8,003 bases of DNA from Euryarchaeota archaeon UBA53 (GTDB taxonomy: Archaea > Thermoplasmatota > Poseidoniia > Poseidoniales > Poseidoniaceae). Below the pieces are notes generated by a model. That model was given only the letters and a program-made list of their open reading frames with translations. It made no database searches and had not been told where the DNA came from. Made by a program: the position numbers and the translations under genes. The stretch is taken from the NCBI GenBank assembly GCA_002507425.1, contig DAZU01000074.1:916-8918 (forward strand), read 5' to 3'. How positions within the stretch are numbered: the stretch's first letter is position 1; each line of letters opens with the position of its first letter. Positions 1-6,414 of this stretch are shown one piece after another.

Positions 1-173
1 TCCCTTTCAGGCAGTTTCCCAGGAAGCGATTCCCATGTCTTTCGCCCCATAATTAAATTACAATTAATTGTCAATTTCTTGAAATACTGTAAGTCTGTTG
101 ACTGTCTCCAAGGCAGATCTCCATCTTTTCCGATAGCTCCATTTCTATCGCAAGCAACTATCATTTTGAGCAT
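1..173 (-). CDS. folA: Dihydrofolate reductase, N-terminal part (runs off the left edge)
   Basis: Partial gene; the first 57 codons are visible. DHFR reduces dihydrofolate to tetrahydrofolate with NADPH in the cytoplasm, regenerating the cofactor oxidised by thymidylate synthase. The visible part aligns without gaps to E. coli FolA numbering: AIG at residues 13-15, LPW at 20-22, the catalytic acid D27, F31, and the NADPH-binding MGRKTW at 42-47. That agreement supports the ATG at 173-171 over the in-frame ATG at 164-162. The start lies 5 bases after the thyA stop, and a GTGAT sequence overlapping that stop could serve as a weak ribosome binding site, so folA is probably translated from the same message as thyA. 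A ThyA-DHFR pair is a classic functional partnership. Identity is very likely; the rest of the protein is outside the window. Confidence 0.93.
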   Translation of the reverse strand, partial: MLKMIVACDRNGAIGKDGDLPWRQSTDLQYFKKLTINCNLIMGRKTWESLPGKLPER

Positions 174-178
174 GGCAA

Positions 179-976
179 TCACACTGCAATTGGGGCTTTG
201 ATATGGGGATGGTGTTCGTATCCAACAACTTCGATGTCCTCGTAAGTGAAGTCATCGATATCCTTTATTGCAGGATTCAATTTCAAAGTTGGTAATGGTT
301 CAATTGGTTCACGCGATAACTGCAACTTTGCTTGCTCAAGGTGGTTATTGTAGAGATGCGCATCACCAATAGTGTGAACAAATGTTCCGGGTTTTAATTC
401 GCAAACCTGTGCCATCATATGGGTCAATAACGCGTATGATGCAATGTTGAATGGCACGCCTAGGAATACATCTGCGCTTCTTTGATACAATTGGCAATTT
501 AGTTTTCCATTTGCAACATGGAATTGAAAGAATGCGTGGCAGGGCATTAGTGCCATCTCATCCAACTCACCAACATTCCAGGCACTGACAATTATTCGTC
601 TAGAATCGGGATTGTTTTTTATCATATCAACAGCCAAATTTACCTGGTCGATGACTCTGCCATCTTTGGCTTCCCATTTCCGCCACTGCTTACCATAGAC
701 TGGGCCTAAGTTGCCGTTTTCGTCTGCCCATTCGTTCCAAATTCTAACACCGTTTTCTTGTAGATACCCAATATTTGTATCTCCTGCAAGGAACCAAAGT
801 AACTCATGAACTATTGATTTTAGATGGAGTTTTTTTGTAGTCACCATCGGGAAACCCTTTGAAAGGTCAAATCTCATCTGGTGACCAAATACAGACAACG
901 TGCCAGTACCAGTGCGATCGGATTTCTCCTCTCCCTCATCCAAAACCCGTTGCATCAAGTCAAGGTATTCCCGCAT
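179..976 (-). CDS. thyA: Thymidylate synthase, ThyA type
   Basis: Cytoplasmic enzyme that methylates dUMP to dTMP using methylene-tetrahydrofolate as both one-carbon donor and reductant. The protein is full length (265 aa; E. coli 264). Two Met codons are in tandem at 979-977 and 976-974. The second gives exact E. coli numbering: R21 in DRTGTGT, E58, the nucleophile C146 in MPCHAFFQF, the dUMP-binding [13 protein letters not shown] region with D169 and N177, and the C-terminal KAPIAV. I therefore start at 976, with 979 as the alternative. No strong SD precedes it. It lies 37 bases after plsC and 5 bases before folA, consistent with a plsC-thyA-folA message. The close match to bacterial ThyA suggests ancient transfer from bacteria rather than an archaeal-specific thymidylate synthase; this is inference. 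Family assignment is essentially certain. Confidence 0.97.
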   Translation of the reverse strand: MREYLDLMQRVLDEGEEKSDRTGTGTLSVFGHQMRFDLSKGFPMVTTKKLHLKSIVHELLWFLAGDTNIGYLQENGVRIWNEWADENGNLGPVYGKQWRKWEAKDGRVIDQVNLAVDMIKNNPDSRRIIVSAWNVGELDEMALMPCHAFFQFHVANGKLNCQLYQRSADVFLGVPFNIASYALLTHMMAQVCELKPGTFVHTIGDAHLYNNHLEQAKLQLSREPIEPLPTLKLNPAIKDIDDFTYEDIEVVGYEHHPHIKAPIAV

Positions 977-1013
977 CATTTTCCACGGGGATTATGAAAG
1001 CCTTTGAGGATTT

Positions 1014-1778
1014 TCACGGAGCGCCCTGGTTTTTTATCATCTGCATAAAATCGTCTGTGAATTTTCGATACAATTCAGCAAGTGATTTTTTTATTTCATG
1101 CTCTTCTTTTTTACCTAATTTTTGTAGTGTAACCGGGTCTGAGTTATTTTCCAGCCAAGCCCACCATGTGACAGGTTCTCCATACGAGACTTCTACTCTT
1201 TTCCAGAGTCTTGGAAATTTATGTTTTCCCGGGGTCATGAAGTCTCTTGTCCCAACCAGCCCAATAGGGACTACGGGTGTATCGGGATTAGAAGCAGAAA
1301 GCCTTGCAATACCTGTTTTACCCGGAAGTAAATAGGGAGGTTTTTCCTTTTTTGATCTGGTACCTTCTGGGAATATGCCTAGTGCTCTTTTTGCATGCAA
1401 AACTACAGCAGCACTAGATAGTGCTTCAGCACCCCCTGTTTCTCGATTTGTTTCTATTTGACCAGTAGCCCGCATGAAGGATGCTAATGCAAAATTTTTG
1501 AAGTGACCATCTTTTGCTAGGTAGTGGGTTTTTCTCCTAGATGCAAGGATTACCACAAGTGGGTCCACATGCGATAGATGGTTTGCAGCTAAAATTGTAG
1601 GGCCACTCTTTGGCACATTTTTTATTCCGCTAATTTTGACTCGAAGTAAAAACCTTAGTGGTGATGACAGGGTCCATCTCAAAAATCCGTACGATCTATC
1701 ACCTGTAATTCTTGCATCTTTTGGTTGAATTTTCCAATGACTTTCCAAACTCATCCACGCCTGTTTTAAGTCACTCAT
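1014..1778 (-). CDS. plsC: PlsC-family 1-acylglycerol-3-phosphate O-acyltransferase
   Basis: Likely transfers a fatty acyl chain to the sn-2 position of lysophosphatidate to make phosphatidate, at the cytoplasmic face of the membrane. About 254 aa from the ATG at 1778. Counting from there, the family motifs are clear: the catalytic HX4D as NHLSHVD (H67, D72), the glycerol-phosphate-binding FPEGTRS (136-142), and VVPIGL (169-174). A weakly hydrophobic stretch (WTLSSPLRFLLRV) before motif I may touch the membrane; there is no clear transmembrane helix. Starts are ambiguous: an in-frame TTG at 1796 would add 6 residues, and neither site has an SD. Canonical archaeal membranes use isoprenoid ethers and need no PlsC, but such homologues are known in Marine Group II. 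The substrate could be another lysolipid. It is the first gene of a minus-strand group leading into thyA and folA. Confidence 0.88.
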   Translation of the reverse strand: MSDLKQAWMSLESHWKIQPKDARITGDRSYGFLRWTLSSPLRFLLRVKISGIKNVPKSGPTILAANHLSHVDPLVVILASRRKTHYLAKDGHFKNFALASFMRATGQIETNRETGGAEALSSAAVVLHAKRALGIFPEGTRSKKEKPPYLLPGKTGIARLSASNPDTPVVPIGLVGTRDFMTPGKHKFPRLWKRVEVSYGEPVTWWAWLENNSDPVTLQKLGKKEEHEIKKSLAELYRKFTDDFMQMIKNQGAP

Positions 1779-1867
1779 CAAACGGCTGGGTGACAATCAT
1801 GTCTTTGATGCTTACTTACCAACAACGCAAGGTAATGATGAAATGTAACCCAAAATGAGCAGTTCGC

Positions 1868-3061
1868 ATGCGTCTTGTAGTCTTGGCGATGTTGCTAACA
1901 GCAATGTTTGCTCCATCAGTTCTAGCAGACGTTGAATGGGAGGAGGATGGCTGGTTGGCAACAATTGGTCTAGACCATGTTGAAAATGGGAATGAGTTTG
2001 GGTGCTATGGTATGCCAAATCTTGCGTGGCGAGCCGACCCTGGTGCTGTCGCAATGGAATGTAAAGATTACATTGAGTCTCGTATTGATGCTTCAAAATG
2101 GGGAAATAAACCTCTATCAACTTACACCCCAAATGACCTAACTGCTGCCCAACATACTACCATATCCAAGATGGGCTTTGTTGTGCATGGAGATAATACA
2201 GGCCAGTCCTCAACAGCTTGGCATTCTTCAAACGACACACCTGAATACGAATATGACTGGTATGACTTAGGACGGCGAGGCGGTTCTCTAGAGAAAGGGA
2301 TTGCAGATATTGATTCTCTTAGAGCTGAATTGGATAAAGGTGGTTTGGTGAATATGTATTGGATTGGTAGGATTGATGGAATTACCGTTCGACATGATTC
2401 TGAATTGGTTGAAATGCTGTCACAGAGAAACGATGTCTGGTTCACAACTTGGGGTGAAGCATATTCATATTGGTCAGTTGAAAGGTGTTATGAATTTGAC
2501 CACAACATGACCTCGTTTACATTATATTTTGAGCATCTAGACACTATCGCATGCCGTTCGGCTACAAATTCCTGGAATATACCCGTTACATGGATTGCAA
2601 ATATATCTGGTGCGTCTGTCATAGATTCAAACTTAGCACCTATGGCTGAAGAAGACTCAAACACCGTTGAAGGATACAGGCAAGAAGGTGATATTCTATA
2701 TTTCAGCGTCAGGATGGGGAATGAGATTTACTTTAACCTAACAGATGAGGTTGATTATGACATAGTTGGAAGAACTCAGTTCTTCAATAATAAGAGCAGC
2801 GCTTTAACAATTGCAGGTCATTCAACAACAGACTTGTTTCTGTGGTCAAAGAGATTTGTAGATGATGATTTTTTGCGGTTTACGTGGTTGATAACCCCTC
2901 GTAGTCTTGATGAAGGATTAACATGGTTGCCTTACGCAGGAATTGGCGTTCTATTAGCTAGTGTCTCGGGAATTTGGTTAGTACTCAAGAAAGATACGAT
3001 TGATTACGGGAAAGCCGAAGAGTTGATGCCTAATACCGTGGAGGGTGATGATGATGAATGA
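1868..3061 (+). CDS. Secreted, membrane-anchored protein of unknown function; possible degenerate polysaccharide-deacetylase-like domain
   Basis: I do not recognise this 397-aa protein. It has a convincing signal peptide (hydrophobic residues 3-18, likely cleavage after VLA at 20), a large extracellular part, one transmembrane helix near 353-373 and a cytoplasmic tail ending in acidic EGDDDE. The ectodomain has four cysteines (46, 65, 207, 229) that could form two disulfides, and five N-X-S/T sequons (122, 213, 245, 290, 308). Two stretches resemble NodB/CE4 polysaccharide deacetylases: LTAAQHTTISKMGFVVHGD (91-109), like the helix plus strand before the family's H-x(3)-H motif, and VEMLSQRNDVWFTTWGEA (181-198), like their C-terminal end. 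The family's TFDD and HSxxH metal motifs are not visible, so activity is doubtful. Residues after 210 look like a beta-rich second domain. The only usable in-frame start lacks an SD. Its last codons overlap the start of trpS. Confidence 0.8.
   Translation: MRLVVLAMLLTAMFAPSVLADVEWEEDGWLATIGLDHVENGNEFGCYGMPNLAWRADPGAVAMECKDYIESRIDASKWGNKPLSTYTPNDLTAAQHTTISKMGFVVHGDNTGQSSTAWHSSNDTPEYEYDWYDLGRRGGSLEKGIADIDSLRAELDKGGLVNMYWIGRIDGITVRHDSELVEMLSQRNDVWFTTWGEAYSYWSVERCYEFDHNMTSFTLYFEHLDTIACRSATNSWNIPVTWIANISGASVIDSNLAPMAEEDSNTVEGYRQEGDILYFSVRMGNEIYFNLTDEVDYDIVGRTQFFNNKSSALTIAGHSTTDLFLWSKRFVDDDFLRFTWLITPRSLDEGLTWLPYAGIGVLLASVSGIWLVLKKDTIDYGKAEELMPNTVEGDDDE
3040..3044 (+). promoter_or_regulatory. Shine-Dalgarno site for trpS
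   Basis: GGAGG inside the last codons of the upstream gene. It is followed by GTG (3045) and then ATG at 3048, 3051 and 3054. Spacing from the end of GGAGG is 6 bases to the ATG at 3051 and 9 to the one at 3054, so these are the likeliest starts; the GTG overlaps the SD-like run and is unlikely. Confidence 0.7.
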
Positions 3062-4421
3062 TAAACTGACAATCGATCCATGGGGGTCAGCACAATCAAC
3101 CGATTATTCAAAAATCATTGAGCAATTCGGCCTTTCATCACTTGACAACCTAGTGATTCCAAATCCCTCGAGGCTTCAGCGAAGAGGAATAATATTCGCT
3201 CACAGAGAGCTTGATACCATTCTAGAGGCTAGTAGAAAAGGCGACCCATTTGGTGTTTTAACCGGGTTAATGCCCTCGGGAAAAATGCACCTTGGTCACT
3301 CGATGGTCATAGATCAAGTAAAATGGTTCCAAGAGGCAGGGGGAGATGTTACTATTGCGGTTGCGGATCTTGAGTCAAATGCCACAAGAGGGGTGTCATT
3401 AGAAGAAGGACGAAGAATCGCAAAACAAGAATATGTTGCATACTACGCCGCACTTGGCTTAAATCCGGAGAATACAACTGTTTATTTTCAATCAGAAAGA
3501 AATATTGTTCAGAAACTAGGATTTCAACTTGGGAAAAGAACAAATTTGTCGGAATTAGAGGCGATTTACGGATTTGACGGGTCTACAAATCTTGCTCATG
3601 TCCAAGCTCCGCTGGTCCAAGCAGGAGATATTTTGCATCCGCAGCTTGATGAATATGGAGGTCTTAGACCAATTGTTGTTCCAGTAGGTGTTGATCAAGA
3701 TCCACATTTAAGGCTCACAAGAGGTCTTGCTTCTAAGACGAATTGGTTTAACGTTACTCAAGCTAAAATGGGATTGCAAATTGGGGTTTCGATACAAGAA
3801 GATAATAGAAAAGTTATGGGTATTGAACCTAATGGTAGAGTCAATAAAGACGTTAGAAAGAATATTTTCTCTCAAGTTGTTCAATCAATTTCTAGTCTAG
3901 GATTCTCAGACATTATTTCCAATCCAAAACACGGGACAGTAAATATTCCAAGTGCTACTTTAAGAGACAAGGGGTCCATCAAAATGGCATTATTGAGGTT
4001 AGAAAGGTCCATGGGAGGACTGGGTCTCTTATCTCCATCCAGCACATACCACAGGTTCGCAGTTGGAATGACAGGAGATAAAATGTCTTCATCAAAACCA
4101 AAGACAACACTCTTCCTAAGCGATAATTCTGAGACGGCAGAAAAGAAAATAAAAAAGTCATTTTCTGGAGGTCAGGCTACAATCGAGGAACATCGCAGAC
4201 TCGGAGGAGACCCCGATAAGGATGTTGCATTTCAGTACATGATGTATTTCTTTGAGGAAGATGATGCCTTCTTGGCGGAACTTAATCAGAGTTACCGCTC
4301 TGGAAAAATACTTGCAGGGGAGATGAAACAGATGTGTATTGACAGGGCTTGTGAATGGTTGAGCAATCTTTCAGAGTTGAAGGATCAAACATCACATCTG
4401 GTAGATAATTTCTTTCAGTGA
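3051..4421 (+). CDS. trpS: Tryptophanyl-tRNA synthetase (archaeal/eukaryal type)
   Basis: Class I synthetase that charges tRNA-Trp with tryptophan using ATP. Numbered from the ATG at 3051 (456 aa): the N-terminal DPWG and DYSKIIEQFG region typical of archaeal TrpRS, the HIGH-type motif MHLGH (79-83), GVDQDPHLRLTR (213-224), the KMSKS-type KMSSS (344-348), and GGDPDKDVAFQYMMYFFE (385-402). The DQDP and GGDPDxDVxFQY blocks separate it from the related TyrRS. About 116 residues lie between RLTRGLA and KMSSS, roughly 75 more than I would expect from compact archaeal or eukaryal TrpRS; similar inserts may exist in other euryarchaea. The start overlaps the upstream gene by 11 bases and has a GGAGG site, so translation is probably coupled. 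The stop directly abuts the convergent aCPSF1 stop. Confidence 0.95.
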   Translation: MMNDKLTIDPWGSAQSTDYSKIIEQFGLSSLDNLVIPNPSRLQRRGIIFAHRELDTILEASRKGDPFGVLTGLMPSGKMHLGHSMVIDQVKWFQEAGGDVTIAVADLESNATRGVSLEEGRRIAKQEYVAYYAALGLNPENTTVYFQSERNIVQKLGFQLGKRTNLSELEAIYGFDGSTNLAHVQAPLVQAGDILHPQLDEYGGLRPIVVPVGVDQDPHLRLTRGLASKTNWFNVTQAKMGLQIGVSIQEDNRKVMGIEPNGRVNKDVRKNIFSQVVQSISSLGFSDIISNPKHGTVNIPSATLRDKGSIKMALLRLERSMGGLGLLSPSSTYHRFAVGMTGDKMSSSKPKTTLFLSDNSETAEKKIKKSFSGGQATIEEHRRLGGDPDKDVAFQYMMYFFEEDDAFLAELNQSYRSGKILAGEMKQMCIDRACEWLSNLSELKDQTSHLVDNFFQ

Positions 4422-4437
4422 TTAAGATAGTCTTAAT
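4421..4437. terminator. Palindromic hairpin at the abutting trpS and aCPSF1 stops (possible two-way 3'-end element)
   Basis: ATTAAGA, a TAG loop, then TCTTAAT: a perfect 7-bp stem that starts at the last base of the trpS stop and covers the last codons and stop of aCPSF1. Because it is palindromic, both convergent messages would end in the same hairpin. Archaeal termination normally depends on T-rich tracts and aCPSF1 rather than hairpins, so the role is inferred. It might instead stabilise 3' ends or be chance in AT-rich sequence. Confidence 0.35.
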
Positions 4438-6326
4438 GTTTCAAGATTCTGAGGAGAAAATGTCCTCAATTTGAATTTCTCTCTTAGCGCTCTACCTAGT
4501 TCGTTTGCTTTGAAGAAGTCACCATGGTGGAATATGACTTTCTTAGGTCTAGGACTCATTTGTTCTACGAATTCAATTAATTGTCTTCTGTCGGAATGGC
4601 CACTGAAACCATCAATAGTCGTCATTTCACAACCAACTTGCACTATCTCAGTTTGACCATTAACAACTAGCGGCACCTCAGTAAATCCTTTTTGTAATCT
4701 TCTACCAAGAGTTCCTTCTGCTTGATATCCTACAAAACATAGTGAATTTCTATTATCATGTGCCCAGTGCTGGAAATAATTGATTACTGGTCCTGCATTC
4801 ATCATTCCGCTAGTCGCTAATACAATACAAGGTCCGCTATCTGTAAGAATTGACTCACGCATATCTCTTCCTTGGACCGGTCTAAACCAATCGCTAGTGA
4901 ATGGATTATTTCCATCGTCCTTGAGTATCCCCTTTCGCAGAGATTGAGTCAAATAATTCGGATGTGAGGCATGAATTGCTGTTGCTTCTTGTATCATTCC
5001 ATCCAAATAAACAGGGACAGGTTTGACAATTTCAGATTTGAACAATTCATCAATTGCAATCATAACTTCTTGTGATCTCCCAACTGCGAAAACTGGGAAT
5101 ATCATTTTCCCTCCTCGTTTGATAGTTCTGCTTACAATATCTTGCAACTCTTGGTTCGCTTCTTCCCTACTAGGTTGGAAATCCCCGTCTCCCCCGTAGG
5201 TTGATTCTAGTATGAGAGTTTCACACCTAGGAAATCTACTACTAGCTGCGTCAAAGAGCCATGATTTCTCATATTTTTGGTCTCCAGAGAAAACGATATT
5301 GTGTTTACCGTTCCCTACATGGAGGTGTAAAGAGGAGGAACCTATGATGTGACCAGAATTGTGGAATGTTAGTTTTATGTCAGGCGCTACATCAACGGTT
5401 TGGCCCCAATCTACGTCTACCACATGTCTCATGCAAGTTCGTATATCCTCCATGTCATAAGGTGCTCTTCGGCCCTCAGCTCCCCCTATTTTCAGATAAT
5501 CTGTTTGCAACAACAACATCAAATCGCGAGTCGGAGGTGTACAATAAACCGGGCCATCATAGCCATACTTGAATAAAACCGGCAGCATTCCAGCATGGTC
5601 AAGGTGAGCGTGTGTCAAAATAACGGCATCAATTTTTTCAATCGGCAAAGCTTCTGGTGCTGTGAAATATGGCATTGGATCTGAATCATTTGCTATATTT
5701 ACACCAACGTCAATCATAATTCGACTTTCGTTTGTAGTCACCAAGTGGCATGCCCTACCAACTTCTCTGTAAGATCCCAGCCCGGTAGTTCTTACCCAAA
5801 ATGAACCTGGTCTCTGCGGTCGGTATATATTCAATCCAAAGTCCTTCAGCAGTTTTCTGCGTTCCTTTGCATGTGAAGCCCTGTATCCTCTGATGTCATG
5901 AATCGTTTTGGATTGTATCGCTGGGGTCCTCTCGAATTTCACCAACCATCCACAATTGTCTCTGATGGATTTGGCGTTTGAACCCTTTCTTCCAACAGCG
6001 TCTCCCGGATTATCGCAAATAACAGTAACTTCACAATAGCACATGTCAAAATAAATCGAATCGATACCGGCAACATCGCTAATCAATCCTCTGATATATT
6101 CTTCAGTTTCGGCTTCACTCTTCATGATTGAGATGTGCGGCCTTAATACAATTCGTCGTTTGATTTTCTTTGCTATTTTACCAACTAAGCCTTCACCGCC
6201 TCCAAATAAGTCCGGAGTGGGGGTTATGATAGCGATGTCCCCAGCCTCTAAATCGACTTCGTAATCTACATCTTTTGGGACAATTTCTGCAATCGCATCT
6301 TTCATTTCCTTGAAACTAAGTCTCAT
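4422..6326 (-). CDS. aCPSF1 (FttA): KH-domain beta-CASP ribonuclease, archaeal transcription termination factor
   Basis: Archaeal homologue of eukaryotic CPSF73. In methanogens and Thermococcus this family cleaves nascent RNA at U-rich 3' ends and terminates transcription. Full-length 634 aa. The N-terminal RNA-binding part (about 1-145) holds two KH-like domains, the second with a GRKG loop (112-115). The metallo-beta-lactamase core follows: HAHLDH (239-244) with the zinc ligands, H326 in NSGHIIG, and D349 in FSGD. The beta-CASP motifs are E374 in LESTYG, ATSGMM (504-509), H577 in GFSGHSD, and HHGD (600-603). All catalytic ligands are present, so it should be active. The ATG at 6326 is fixed by a perfect SD six bases upstream. 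It lies downstream of psmB; this pair also occurs in methanogens (for example MJ1237-MJ1236, from memory). Its spacer contains unusual secondary structure. Confidence 0.97.
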   Translation of the reverse strand: MRLSFKEMKDAIAEIVPKDVDYEVDLEAGDIAIITPTPDLFGGGEGLVGKIAKKIKRRIVLRPHISIMKSEAETEEYIRGLISDVAGIDSIYFDMCYCEVTVICDNPGDAVGRKGSNAKSIRDNCGWLVKFERTPAIQSKTIHDIRGYRASHAKERRKLLKDFGLNIYRPQRPGSFWVRTTGLGSYREVGRACHLVTTNESRIMIDVGVNIANDSDPMPYFTAPEALPIEKIDAVILTHAHLDHAGMLPVLFKYGYDGPVYCTPPTRDLMLLLQTDYLKIGGAEGRRAPYDMEDIRTCMRHVVDVDWGQTVDVAPDIKLTFHNSGHIIGSSSLHLHVGNGKHNIVFSGDQKYEKSWLFDAASSRFPRCETLILESTYGGDGDFQPSREEANQELQDIVSRTIKRGGKMIFPVFAVGRSQEVMIAIDELFKSEIVKPVPVYLDGMIQEATAIHASHPNYLTQSLRKGILKDDGNNPFTSDWFRPVQGRDMRESILTDSGPCIVLATSGMMNAGPVINYFQHWAHDNRNSLCFVGYQAEGTLGRRLQKGFTEVPLVVNGQTEIVQVGCEMTTIDGFSGHSDRRQLIEFVEQMSPRPKKVIFHHGDFFKANELGRALREKFKLRTFSPQNLETLRLS

Positions 6327-6332
6327 ACAACA

Positions 6333-6341
6333 ATCACCTCC
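6333..6341 (-). promoter_or_regulatory. Extended Shine-Dalgarno site for aCPSF1
   Basis: On the minus strand this reads GGAGGTGAT, a full-length complement to the usual archaeal 16S rRNA 3' end, six bases before the ATG. It is the strongest ribosome binding site in the window and decides the aCPSF1 start. Its 3' half can pair with an upstream CAATCAC (6402-6396). Confidence 0.85.
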
Positions 6342-6362
6342 ATTTCACAGATAGAAATTGTG

Positions 6363-6380
6363 ATCCTCTAATCAGAGGAT
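6363..6380 (-). other. Hairpin in the psmB-aCPSF1 spacer (SD-proximal)
   Basis: A perfect 7-bp inverted repeat, ATCCTCT/AGAGGAT, with a 4-base loop. It directly abuts a second hairpin (6381-6399). A third, weaker stem (TCACA/TGTGA, 6345-6349 with 6359-6363) follows towards the aCPSF1 ribosome binding site and would compete with it for one base. No T-run follows on the minus strand, so it does not look like a bacterial-type terminator; it may be a leader structure or a processing signal. Confidence 0.55.
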
Positions 6381-6399
6381 TCACGGCACTTATCCGTGA
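6381..6399 (-). other. Hairpin in the psmB-aCPSF1 spacer (psmB-proximal)
   Basis: A perfect 6-bp inverted repeat, TCACGG/CCGTGA, with a 7-base loop. It lies 15 bases after the psmB stop and runs directly into the next hairpin. Its 5' arm on the minus strand (6399-6394) shares bases 6399-6396 with a CAATCAC segment complementary to the aCPSF1 SD region (GTGATTG, 6337-6331), so the two pairings exclude each other. Confidence 0.5.
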
Positions 6400-6414
6400 T
6401 TGGAGTTTGATTAT

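Noticed and set aside
859..1335. Plus-strand open frame of 158 codons opposite thyA and plsC
   Set aside because: It spans parts of two well-supported minus-strand genes, has no recognisable domain and has low-complexity antisense composition.
1771..1800. Nine-codon reading frame (ATG at 1800) overlapping the plsC start
   Set aside because: No SD, no promoter at the right distance, and the overlap can easily be chance; kept only as a caution about the plsC start.
1812..2445. Two minus-strand open frames opposite the surface-protein gene
   Set aside because: The plus-strand frame has a signal peptide, membrane anchor and coupled downstream gene; the antisense frames have no protein-like features.
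6323..6343. Six-codon reading frame MEVIVV whose stop overlaps the aCPSF1 ATG
   Set aside because: Its codons are simply the aCPSF1 SD and spacer, and it has no ribosome site of its own.
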